A DNA stretch of 64,000 bases, taken from Rotaria macrura. Taxonomy: Eukaryota > Rotifera > Eurotatoria > Philodinida > Philodinidae. This document shows, piece by piece, positions 1 through 10,980 of the stretch (position 1 is the first letter of the stretch; each line of letters begins with the position of its first letter). The DNA lies in assembly GCA_900239685.1 (NCBI GenBank), contig OENT01000132.1, positions 1 through 64,000 on the forward strand. The letters run 5' to 3'. A program made the translations under genes and the position numbers. The notes below the pieces were generated by a model. That model was not told the origin of the DNA, searched no databases, and saw only the letters and a list, made by a program, of their open reading frames with translations.

Positions 1-109
1 CCCCGCCCCGCCCCCTCACGAAAAATTGCTCCCCGCCCCGCCCCGTTTCACCTAAAATGCTCCCCGCCCCGGGGCCCCGCCCCGATTCCCCGCCCCGTTT
101 CGGTCTCTG
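1..109. repeat. C-rich (CCCCG)n tract, possible end of a hAT-like element
   Basis: Irregular tandem CCCCG/CCCCGCCCCG units separated by short AT-rich spacers, far more GC-rich than the rest of the window. Read on the minus strand, the right edge (101-109) starts CAGAGACCG and then continues as GGGGCGGGG blocks. A CAGAG-type start is compatible with a hAT terminal inverted repeat. The other end would lie outside the window, so neither the second TIR nor a target duplication can be seen. Simple GC-rich satellite is the alternative. Confidence 0.55.
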
Positions 110-773
110 GTAAGAAACATTCACCCATATTCAAACAGACACAAAAACATATAATAAAGTTTCCTACTCAACAGTTGAGAAGTAGAAGAAGGAAAAAGAT
201 TACAATTTCTATTATGATGGAAATGTTTTGCATTCGACACAGAATGGCAAGTATTTTCTAATGCTTGTTTAAGTACTGAAAAGCGTTCATCTAATGTTGA
301 AAAACGAATCCTGTGTATTGATTCCCATCGTGTCTCAAACACGAAGATTTTTAGTTGATGCTTTTCTACGTGTTATTCTTTCGTCGATACTTCGATGTTT
401 ATTCGAAAAACTTTAATGCAACCTCATGAATACTGTTGATTCTAAAATTGACTTGATAGAGTAGAATTATCTAGAAGTGATTAGACCATTTATTTAATTT
501 AACAGATCACTTGCACAACATACACTATGGATCTCTTTTTGTTTTGTCCCTCAGTTATTGCTTGATGAATTTATTCTTGATTTAAATAATTTATTTTTAG
601 AATATTGTTTTTGATAGTGGAATCGCATTAGTGCACGTTATTACACGAAATCATTCACTTCACTCTGGCAGAATACAGATACAATACACGTCTGAATTAA
701 TACTTAATATAATAGAAAATATTAAAAAAACATGTTCGATCTCTTGCTGTTGTAAAAATTTCACATGTTCTAA
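110..773. other. 3' flank of the VWA gene, no gene seen
   Basis: AT-rich sequence downstream of the minus-strand VWA gene. A TTTATT at 590-595 reads AATAAA on the minus strand and could be its polyadenylation signal, about 180 bp past the stop. The short reading frame at 121-342 has no recognisable protein character. Confidence 0.4.
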
Positions 774-2081
774 TTATTCTTCATCATAGTAGTTTGTGTA
801 TTTATAATCGTGACATTTCTTCATATGACCATGATGACTATATTTTTGTGCAGCAGCTTTTGCACTTACGACTTTGTCTTTCAATCTCTTTTGCATATTT
901 TCTGCCATTCTTAATAACATCGCAATCATACCTCTCTCATCGTCAAACTCTTCAACTTGTTTTAGCAGAGTTATTTGTTCAGCAATTAATGCAATAGCTT
1001 CATCTCTTCGGTTATTTTTTATTAATTCAGCGATTCTGTCGTCCATTTCTCCTGCCACTTGAATTGCATGTAAGGTTCTAACTTTTGGATCAATTGCTTG
1101 AATGAGTGATTCATCATTAACGAATGTTACTGACAGTTGGCCAGTAACAATTAATGGTTCGCTTTCAATATCACCAGGAAGATTATACTTCAATTGATAA
1201 TCGAGAATCTCGATTTCAGTACCTTCGGGCACGGTTCCAGAAACTGTAAAGTCACAAAGAATAACACGCAGATTATCGACATGAAGGTCGCCAAGATTTG
1301 CGCCATGTGCAACATTTTCATGGCCCCATATTTTCGTTACAATTGTATTATTACGACCACGAATAATTAGTTGAGCTTGTGTTCCACAAACATCAAAAAC
1401 ACTTTGAAGGGCCTTGGCCATTAAGTCTACGATGACTTGGGCTGACTCAAGAAAGAAGAATTGACCACATCCAGCTTGAGCAATTCCTTTCATAATGTTT
1501 GCATCAAAATCTTCTCCAACACCAAACGAATCAATTATGATTCCTTTTTCATTATATATTGTAACTGCCTTCATGATTTCGTCCTTTGATCTCAAACCAA
1601 CATTAGCTAATCCATCGGATAAGACAAACATACGTTTGGAAAATCCAGGATGAGGATATTTTTCAAGAAGACTAGCACCCATATCAATACCACCAGATAG
1701 GAAAGTTTCACCACCAGTCTGAATCCCTTCGACGACTGAATAAAGAACTCGACGACCTGATGCAGGTGCATTTTCAAAGACGTTCCATACTGTTGTATCA
1801 TAAGCAACAAGATGTACAATGTCATCATCATGAAGTAAATTAAGCACAGAGATAACTGCTTGTTTCGCAAATTCCAATTTATTGCTTGATGACATCGAAC
1901 CACTGCGATCAAGTACTAAAACTAAATTAATTGGATTTCGTTTGGTTGCTTCTGCATTTTCTTCGCATCTCTTTGTTTCAATCTCGAACCGAGCTCTCTT
2001 TGTATTTGCTACACCGACGACTGCATATTGATTATCTGGAATACAACTAATGTTAACTGAAGTCAGTTTGTCAGTACTCAT
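774..2081 (-). CDS. Intronless von Willebrand factor A domain protein
   Basis: A single uninterrupted 435-residue frame. A VWA domain spans about residues 50-235 with a complete MIDAS metal site: D58-x-S60-x-S62 in the LVLDRSGSMS motif, T126 in GGETFLSGG and D156 in VLSDG. The C-terminal half has a beta-rich segment (about 236-330) and a charged helical stretch (about 345-405), ending in a His/Tyr-rich tail. The order resembles bacterial and plant VWA proteins and the VWA unit of Ca-activated chloride channel-like families, where the metal site binds a partner. There is no signal peptide or membrane helix, so it is probably cytosolic. It lacks introns while its neighbours are intron-rich, which fits a retrocopy or horizontal acquisition but does not prove either. 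Minus-strand TTTTAG ends at 2106, 24 bp before the ATG. The specific function is unknown. Confidence 0.88.
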   Translation of the reverse strand: MSTDKLTSVNISCIPDNQYAVVGVANTKRARFEIETKRCEENAEATKRNPINLVLVLDRSGSMSSSNKLEFAKQAVISVLNLLHDDDIVHLVAYDTTVWNVFENAPASGRRVLYSVVEGIQTGGETFLSGGIDMGASLLEKYPHPGFSKRMFVLSDGLANVGLRSKDEIMKAVTIYNEKGIIIDSFGVGEDFDANIMKGIAQAGCGQFFFLESAQVIVDLMAKALQSVFDVCGTQAQLIIRGRNNTIVTKIWGHENVAHGANLGDLHVDNLRVILCDFTVSGTVPEGTEIEILDYQLKYNLPGDIESEPLIVTGQLSVTFVNDESLIQAIDPKVRTLHAIQVAGEMDDRIAELIKNNRRDEAIALIAEQITLLKQVEEFDDERGMIAMLLRMAENMQKRLKDKVVSAKAAAQKYSHHGHMKKCHDYKYTNYYDEE

Positions 2082-5000
2082 TTTCTTTTGTAGTTTTTTG
2101 TCAATCTAAAATGTAAAAATAATTTTATGACTTCATCTATATATCAAGACTAGTATTAGTAGGCCTATGTAATCTTACTTTATCGAATAGAGTAATGCAG
2201 TGTGTGTCATTTTGCTCATAGAAATTTGTCATATTAGTGAATGACTCACTCACAATAGATAAAAGAACTGATAAATTAGAAACATAGAGAGTACAAATTC
2301 TTGAGAAAATTAAAGACAGAATACATTGAATTTCATTGATTTGGTTTCGATCATAGAAGATTTCCCTGCAGAATGCTGTGTGACTTTTTCGTATGAGGCT
2401 TCTATTATTTTTTAGATAGGATGTAAGGGAAAAAAATCTAAATTGGTCATTTCTCGGGTGACGCTTTGCTTTAACAAAATGCTTCCATCATTGGGTCGAA
2501 CAAGATTCGGTAAGCACTAAAATTTATTCTGAAAAATTGAATAAATATGATTCGAATAAGCTGTCCTTTTCTTCAAAACAAATCTCTATATTCATATATA
2601 TTGAAAACTGGTAATGGCCATTAACATTAAAATTTTCAACGTAAAATTCCTTCCTACGGGATGCGGTAACTCAATTAATTACAGAAAAAATGTTTTATAT
2701 AATCATGCCTGTTTAAAATTTTCTATTTGTCATATTGTTCGATCAAGAAGAACACAAGTTGTCATTTCAGAATTACTATTTCGGTCTTATAAGCTAAGAA
2801 CTATAACATTCATTGTGTTGTTTAGCGATCCACTAAAACGTTTTTATTATCTTTCAACAAAAGTGTATCCTATTTTCACATTCCATTGGCACATTTTAGA
2901 AAAATAATTCTATTCTAATAAGGCATTGCAACACTTCGCGTACGCTTCAGAATATCTATCTGATTTTATTACCACGTATTCTTGTTCCTCAATATTGATA
3001 GGAAATCTCGACTTTACAACACTATGTGCTACTTCTACAAGTATATGAAGAACGAAATGTTTTTCGCCCAGAAATAATACTCATGAAAATGAGCAAAATC
3101 ATTCAGTGTTTACATTTAAACTCTGCAGTGTTTTCAACTTCTTCCAGAAATCTTCTTTTGCCATATTTTGTCGTTTTTTTAAGTTTTGAAAACGAATTCA
3201 ACATTTGCAAATCTTATGCTATCTCCACGGGATAGGGCATAGTATTTAGGAATTATACATCCTGTCTCAATTTTATTTATACTTTCTGATGAAATCCTCG
3301 TACAAATTGACCAGATTGTTTTCTGAAAAAACTTTAAACTATTATTTAGTGTCTATAGGTTGTTTTAAAACTTGATGGATTTCTGGAAGTAAAAATAATG
3401 AAATATCATGTTATGATTTTCTACAAGATAAAATACAGGAAGCAGCATGCTAGATGGAAGTAATGCTGTTTGAGACTTACAAGCACCATTTATTTTATGC
3501 TGTTTTCATTTTCAATTAAAAAAGTAGTAAATCATGAAGCGCAGTGTTCGATGAATATTTATCAGAAATATATTTTATGATTTTGACCATGAATTTTTTC
3601 ACCAGAAGATGACTGAGTGGATATAAATTAATGGCAATGTTTCCCGACAGTTGTGATATGAGTGTTTTTATCACTAATAAAAACTCCTAATTTCTCATAG
3701 TATTGAAGTCACGTGCAGAGCGATGAAGATAATGTCAATGTCTACTCCTCGTAACAAGTGTCGAGATTATTCTAATAGAAAAACTTACGTGTTGATTTCG
3801 CAATAAGGGTGACTCATAGAATTGCGCGTCATTTGAAGAAAAAAAGATTGTTAATTTATCATCGTTTTAGGTGGCTATATATAGAAAGCAAACGTTGAGT
3901 AATGTCTTCCAGTCATATTAAAGCTCGTCAAGAAAAATAGATTAATTATTATATTCTGACGACATGACTCTTATTGACAGTGTAATGTTGTAATTTATCT
4001 ATTTATCAAGTGGTTTTGGTTTCGTTCGTTTGGAAATAAACTTCAGAAGAAGCTGATAGTTAAAGCTTACATTTACTTGTGAAAGAACTCGTACTCATAT
4101 TGTGAAACTGTCGAAAAGAGAACATCTAGCATCTTTTTCTTTTTTGTGGTTGGATGTAATAATGATATTTGATCCATGTAAGATTGAGACAACTTGTTTC
4201 ATACAGAAAGTAACGTTAAACAAAAATAAACCACTCCAAAAAAGGCATGAATAAAGATGTAGAGATCGAAATCGTACTCACCAATGTATTCTTTTTTTCT
4301 TGAAAAGTAATATAAAGCTAGCTTTTCTTCTTTATATACGAGTCATATACATTGCATAAGTATGCCCAATCATTACCACAGACAGAAAAGAACACAACAA
4401 ACGTAACTTACTGGAAGAATCCTTGCACAACATTAAAACATGAGTCATGTGATTAACGGTCAGCAAAACTTCATACGGAATATAGGCGAACGCTAGAAAG
4501 GATTTCTTTCCTCTACATCTTGTGTTTGCGCAACGATTCCCTGTTTTATTTGAATATCTTCCATTTTCTATAATCATCGTTTCACTAGAGTCATTCCATG
4601 ACTGATACTATGATAATCAAGTTTTTGAGACAATATTTTTGATGAATTGGAACTAATGGTTGGTTGATAGTTATTTTTATTGGTTGTCTTCAGGCATCAA
4701 TCAATATTTGGAAATTCTTAATGTACGTTGAAGTTTTTGTTAGAACCACTTATTTACTCTCTATTATGTTCCCAAGAATATTGCCACGATTAAAAGGGAC
4801 ACCATCAATTCTTACCATGAAATCGATTCCCGAACATGAACACGAACCAACAAGGAATATTTTTCTTGTATGACAGTGAAAGAAAATACCGATGAAAAAA
4901 ACATGATACGGTCGATAGAATGAATTACTAAGAGATTTTTTTCATAAATGAGCATATTAAAAATGAAGAATCACGAAGAATTCAAAAAATGAAACATTGG

Positions 5001-5582
5001 AAAACAAATAAAGAAATCCGATTCCATGAAACTGTCGATAATTTGCCAAAAGTATCAATCGATATTTTCCACGATATTTAAATGAAGAGCTCGATGCATA
5101 TCAGTGTCAATATGTACATGACTTCTTTCTCCAAATCCACAAACGTATCAAGGAGCATCAAGTAAAATTGTCTCTGCTTATTACTGCGGCTGTATTAACC
5201 GACAACTATCTTAATTCTGATTGTTTCCACTCGTTACACTGTTAAAATATTCACTCTTTGCGGTTAATCGTGTGAGAATAACGAATCTTATCGAGACATC
5301 ACTTAGTTAAAGTTAACGATGCCAAGTTTTACTTTAACACATGATATAGCAACGATTTAAAAGGTGTCTATAGCGTTCAGATGTGAACTGTCGACTCCAT
5401 ACAAGAAGCTAACCATGACAAAAGCTCAATCGGATTGGTTGTGAGGATGAAAATTTCATACACTGCAAATTTTCAAACAATTCCTTTTTGTAGAAAATCG
5501 AGTTTGAAAACATAACAATCTTTTGAAACTTCTGTTATTTGTCGAACAAAGAAAACTTTTAGAAAGTACTTGCTTTTCTTTC
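2082..5582. other. Gene-free spacer
   Basis: AT-rich sequence upstream of the VWA gene. Reading frames such as 2614-2907, 3026-3235, 4332-4577 and 4664-4873 are short, unrelated to any family I recognise and lack clear splice context. I see no RNA gene, long repeat or transposon protein. The VWA promoter should lie near 2100-2400 but no defined element is visible. Confidence 0.45.
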
Positions 5583-5586
5583 TTAT

Positions 5587-6632
5587 CCCTTTCTGACCGG
5601 CTACGAGAAGAATGAGTGCAAAAAAATCTTCCCCATTATATTTAGACTTCAATCATTGCGTAGATATCGAAAATCTAGTATTCGATTCCGGGAAGATGGC
5701 GGGTCACAAAACCACTTGATGCTACCTTTGGGTCACATCCGGCCATAAAGGTAAAGACATGTAAAAAGATTTATCTTTTTTCTACCTAAAGGAGTTCGAT
5801 GGTTTATACTTTTTCTTAATCGATACCATGAAACTAGAACAAAGATTATGTTGCTGCATCTTCCCTCAATACCTCAGCTGAGTTATCGATAGAATATCGT
5901 GAAGCATCACGGAATTATGCAAATTTTGCTGTTTTCTTGAGATAAGACTAAGAATTTAGAGAAGTTCTGGGAGTTTTTGAACTCGATTATATCTTACCAT
6001 TCACAATCATTGCTGGATGCTTCGAAAACTCCCAGAGCATGTATAAATTCTAGATGTTATCTCAAGAAAACAGACAAAATTTTGCATAATTCCGTGACAT
6101 TTCACAGTATTCTAACAATAACTAAGTTGAGGCACCGAGAGAATAGGTACAAACATAATCTTTGTATTAGATTCATGGTATGGATTAAGAAAAAGTATAA
6201 ACCATCGAAGTCCTCTAGGTAGAAAAATATACATTTTTTTACATATCTGTACCGTTAGGTCCGGATGTGACCCAAAGGTAACATTCTTATTTTTTCTTAA
6301 ATAATTCATTATTGAAACACTGTCATTAGTAGTAACAGAAACAGAGAATCTATCAAAAAAAGTTTTGCAGTTGGTACTTCGAATATCGACTTTTATTAGA
6401 TGTTCGAAATAGTGATAGTTCTGGCTGTGGAGATTCTCCATGGCACTCAGCTCTCATGATGCTGCTTTGAGAAAGCAAAGTGCATTTATCTTGAATGAAA
6501 TGTGAATAAATCGTGGCATTGGGATGCTCTTAATTATGATGATATCAGAACGATGTTCAACACCAGTTTGAAATAGTTTTTGATAAAACAATTTCAAAAT
6601 GTATCCATTTGGTACCATCCGGCCAGAAAGGG
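5587..6632. mobile_element. piggyBac-like MITE with internal foldback
   Basis: The ends are 14-bp inverted repeats with one mismatch: CCCTTTCTGACCGG at 5587-5600 and the complement of CCGGCCAGAAAGGG at 6619-6632. Both are flanked by TTAT (5583-5586 and 6633-6636), a 4-bp target duplication. CCC...GGG ends beside a TTAN target resemble piggyBac-like MITEs, whose usual target is TTAA. Inside, 5723-5980 and 6021-6280 form a second long inverted repeat of about 250 bp per arm with roughly 40 bp between. Its outer 20 bp are identical in both arms. The motif CATCCGGCC followed by AAAGG recurs at the inner and outer ends, as expected of a transposase-binding subterminal repeat. No transposase is encoded. 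Superfamily assignment is tentative. Confidence 0.75.
5723..6280. repeat. Large inverted repeat (foldback) within the 5587-6632 element
   Basis: The left arm (5723-5980) and the complement of the right arm (6021-6280) align along nearly their whole length with scattered mismatches and small gaps. They share the outer TACCTTTGGGTCACATCCGG, an internal block with GGTTTATACTTTTTCTTAAT, and the inner CTGGGAG. The short frames at 5977-6222 and 6112-6441 fall on this palindrome and are not genes. Confidence 0.85.
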
Positions 6633-6636
6633 TTAT

Positions 6637-8669
6637 AATTAGAAGTAAAATTTGATGGTCTTGTAAAAAATTAATTAAAACTTGACTACAAATGTTGTAT
6701 ATTCAAGAAGGTAGAAATTTTAGGCATTTTTTACAGTATCCTTTTGTCTTCTTCATAACTTATTTACTATTCAACAGTGTAGGCCTTTTTCTTGTTGCTT
6801 GTCAATTGTAAAAGATAACAGCGATACGATTGCTATATTTTTCTTTCAGAATACAGTGCTTTTTTACTCGATTACGCTTCGAATACTTTAGATGGTGAAG
6901 GAATACTAACGATGAATTGGTTACGGCATTATTCTATTTCTCACCGGGAGTATTTTTTGAAGATCAAATGGAAGAAGTCTAGTTGAGACTGATGAAGCAT
7001 TTTCTAAGATCTTAGGAATTGCTGTAAAACTTCAATTACACTGAATATACATTTGTTGATAGAATTGAATTCTGAAGCGCCGTTATTGATGTGCCGCTGC
7101 ATTTGTTTTTTATTTGTTGTTGTTGTTATTCTCATGAACTATGCCGACTTATGTAATGCATGACAGCCAAAAAGAGTTGTGCAACATTGACCTTTACAAG
7201 TTTATTTTGAGCACGAGTGAGATCCATTATGATTGCCGAGTTTATTTATTTTCTTTTTTTGTGGGTCGAAAATTCTCCGGAAAGTAATTGTACATGGACG
7301 GGAAGTGCGGGTGTAGTTTAAACAAAACTCTTCAGTAACAATCATCATCATGCCTACATCCTTGATCAACATAGAGTTTCAAGACACTAGCGAGAAAAGT
7401 TCTGGTTTTGAAGAAATTGATACCAAGTGATTCTTTGATAAAAAGTTTTTGATCTGATGACTCATTTACGCTCATCCTTTACAAAGCTGTAATGATTGGG
7501 TGCGATAGTTTTCGATTCATTTGATATGAATACGTTAAAGCAAAAATTTAACACAAATACATCATCGCCATATAGTTCTAAAACGTAGAGATAGTGACTA
7601 CTGCTACACACGTTCTAGAATAGATTGCATAAAATGATTAAGTGATCGGCTTTGACTCATATGAGAGGACGCCGTGAATGATTTCAGCTCAAGAAAGCTA
7701 AACTTATGAGCAACGCCAACTCCGAGAGTTGGAATAGTGTAGTCGTACACCTTAAAAAGGGTATTCTATGAAGTTCTTTGTTATTTTATTTTGCCGTTCT
7801 TTTAATGTACAAAGAAATTCTTACAGGCTCGCATCCGTATGTTTACATATTCTTCATACGGCTTATGTATGTATCAGAGATATTTTATTTAAAGAAACGT
7901 AATTAAATATGTTAATGAATTATCTTCACTTGACTGCGAAATGTTAATATTAACGAATAGATTTAAATTTAATTGAAAATTTATATTGATATTCAATACT
8001 TAACCTACATCGTCTCTCTACTAGAAAAGAACGAGCGAGTACTCGTAAGAAACAGAAATAGTCTCCGCGATGAAACAGGCTCCCGAATGTTTAATGTTCA
8101 TAAATGGGATGCATTGTTTTCATTTGTTTATTTTTACACTAGTTACAGTGAAACGGAGAGCACAATGTAACTAGAAAGCAATATTATTGAGTAACGTTAT
8201 TTTATGTATGAATGGAAGAAAAACAAATAGTGAGAAGAAAAGGGAAAACATGATTGATTTCATCTCTATTGATTTTTAAAACGGTGACAAGTTAGTGGGT
8301 CTTGAAGTAAACTTGGAGGAGATGATGGCATGGCATGCATTGGATGTTGATCGAGTCTCCAGGTAAGACGCATACAAGCTTTCCTCAACGAGTTGAATTC
8401 AAAGAAACACTATCGATAAAAGTAAGCTCTGATAAATTTAACCATCCATGCACGTACAAGAGTGACGATCTATCCATATGTAAAAATATATCTCGATAAT
8501 AGTTTATTGCGAACTATTTCTCGACTGGCAGCTGGAAAAGTGAGAGAGATTGATTTTCCTGTTTTCATAAATAATAATATAATCTTTCTCACCTACTCAA
8601 ATCCTTCATTAGAATCAGTGCAAAACAGTGTTACCCGCAAAATCAGACATTATTTCTCATAGCAAAAAT
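6637..8669. other. Gene-free spacer
   Basis: AT-rich sequence between two transposable elements. The frames at 7973-8170 and 8462-8662 are short and unrecognised. Nothing else stands out. Confidence 0.4.
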
Positions 8670-9267
8670 GGGAGACCGTAATTTCGGCCCATGGAACTTT
8701 CGGCCAGCACTTTGGGCCCGGGCCGAAAGTCCGGAAATTTTTCGGACCGGATTGAACGGGCAGAAATTCCTGTAGGACTTTCGGCCCACCCTTATTATTG
8801 AACTAGTTGATCACACTAAACATACTTGGTAGTTTTAATTAATTATTGAACGGCGTACTGCTCGGCAGAACAACCCAGTGCACAGTAGGACAAAACAGTG
8901 TTTTGTGAGATAAATTAAAGTCATATCACTGCTGGAAAGTACTGATGAGCAATGGTGACTGTGACAATACCATTCTGCATCTATAGATGCAAAAATACTG
9001 CACGAGTTCCTTAGTCGATATGCTTCAGCTAGATTTGGTCACTATTCGATTAGTGGTTGGAATCCTAAATCTTCAATCTGCCGAGCAGTACGTCGTTCAA
9101 TAATTAATTAAAACTACCAAGTATGTTTAGTGTGATCAACTAGTTCAATAATAAGGGTGGGCCGAAAGTCCTTTGAAAATTTCGGCCCAGTCCAAAAAAT
9201 CACCGGACTTTCGGCCAGGGCCGAACGTGCGGGGCGAAAATTCCGTGGGCAGAAATTCCTGTAACCC
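8670..9267. mobile_element. Non-autonomous TIR element, copy 1 (8-bp TSD)
   Basis: A 598 bp element flanked by the perfect 8-bp direct repeat GCAAAAAT (8662-8669 and 9268-9275). The left end begins GGGAGACCGTAATTTCGGCC. The right end, complemented, begins GGGTTACAGGAATTTCTGCC. The inverted repeat extends inward for about 190 bp through motifs such as ACTTTCGGCC and TTAATTAATTATTGAACG. No transposase frame exists. The element at 14185-15507 is the same family in the opposite orientation, and this copy has lost most of that copy's central region. An 8-bp duplication fits the hAT, P or Merlin superfamilies; the GGG start does not decide which. Confidence 0.88.
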
Positions 9268-9275
9268 GCAAAAAT

Positions 9276-10980
9276 GATCAGTTAAGCCGTTGATAAAATT
9301 TTCTAATTCACGCGTTCGTTTGAATTCATTCTAAAAGTGATCAAATGATTGTTTGGTAACGAATATCCTAAAATAGAACAGCGCGTCATATCATCGATTT
9401 TCTGGTTCATATTAATTAGTATAAACCAGTAATAATGCTCTGAATGACTATTTTTGAGACATAGAAATAATCGTACAGTTTTCCAACGACAACAGAAAAA
9501 TACTTTTTATAGTTATCTTCCCGCAAATCAATACATAGAAGCCATAATATACGTTTACTTAACTTCTTTTTAATGCCGGTGTTCATGTACAAAACTGGAA
9601 ATCTTTGATACAGTTTTGAGTATCGAGGTCGAGAGTCGAGTACTGTACTATATACTTACTCATAATCTCTAACATATTCAAGAGAGACGAATCTGAGTAC
9701 TCGAATATCATGCTTTTGCGATATCGTATATTTATCATTTTCTTGCGCATGATTATATGCGAATTTGTGCTCACTTTAATAATCAATCAAGCTCTTATTA
9801 GGCAACATACTGAGATACTTTCTGTTTGAAAATTACCTGTGAAAATTATTTCAAGTATCGTTCTTTGCCAGAATAATTATGTTAATGAAAAAACAAAGTC
9901 TCGTAGAGTCGCTGATTATTTAATGGAAAATCGGTTTCAACTTCTTGCCATCAAAACAAGATAAGAAGACTGCATTCGTTGATTTGCAAGGAGAACTGTT
10001 GTTGTTGGCTAATTTCACGAAGAGAAGAACACATACGTGAAAAACGTTCGAATCAGCCAAGTAAATCAAATTATCGTACGAGTGAGTCAGTGAGTGATAA
10101 AAATTCCAAATCGATCTTTCGATTTCAGGTTATTTTGACTGTCGAATAAAAGCGTAGCTCGATTTGATACATGGATCAATTGGGCCCATTACTGTCGATT
10201 CAAACAGGCATCATCACCGGTACTGTCCAATCAGACCATGTCTGTATTGAATCATTCTTGCTGATCTTTGTATTTTCACAGAGTTAGTCGATGAGATATA
10301 CTCTATTAATAGCCATAGTGTCAACAACATAGAATCGTCCAGCGTCCACTCCATTCAATTGATATACTTAACATACAAAATGAATATCCAAAAGGAAAAA
10401 AGAAAATAGAACAATCAATAGTCATGTGTTCGACGTTTTTTCAGCTAAATAATACGATAGAGAGTATTGATCATTGATAGATCTTATTTAAGTACACTCT
10501 AAATTTCAGAACGAATTTGAAAACAAGTTGACGAAACCCTTCTACAAGATTTTGTGACTTAGTATTATTTTCAATCCATGGAAAGATAGACTATGAGTTC
10601 TAATGTTGAGGTCATTATTTGAATATTTTAGTTTTGAGAGAGATTTTTGATATATTTTACAATTGAGATTTACCTATACTATCTGCTTCTACTATCATCC
10701 CACAAAGTAGGAAACTTAACAAAGCTTCTACACTTGAAAGTTATTCATCAACTGCACTGCCTATATACGATCAGAATGTGAACGGTTCGTTTGTCATCGC
10801 TCACACGTTTTAATACTTGTGATCATGTCTTTTAGAAAGAAAAAGAATGATAGTATCATGCAACAATTGAAATTTATTGACTACAGACGAATATGTTTTT
10901 CATTAAGATTAGCTATCATCCATTACAAACGTGAGCATACGAACAAAACTGCAATCTTCAAAAAATAAATCAACAAATAT
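9276..10980. other. Gene-free spacer upstream of the membrane-protein gene
   Basis: AT-rich. The 9583-9786 minus-strand frame is unrecognised. The promoter and any 5' untranslated exon of the gene starting at 10981 would be expected here. Unlike the other genes in the window, no pyrimidine-rich AG acceptor lies just before its ATG. Confidence 0.4.

Noticed and set aside
1607-1912. 101-codon frame on the minus strand
   Set aside because: Out-of-frame shadow of the VWA coding sequence.
6112-6441. 109-codon minus-strand frame
   Set aside because: It begins within the right arm of the 5723-6280 inverted repeat and has no protein similarity; it follows from repeat sequence.
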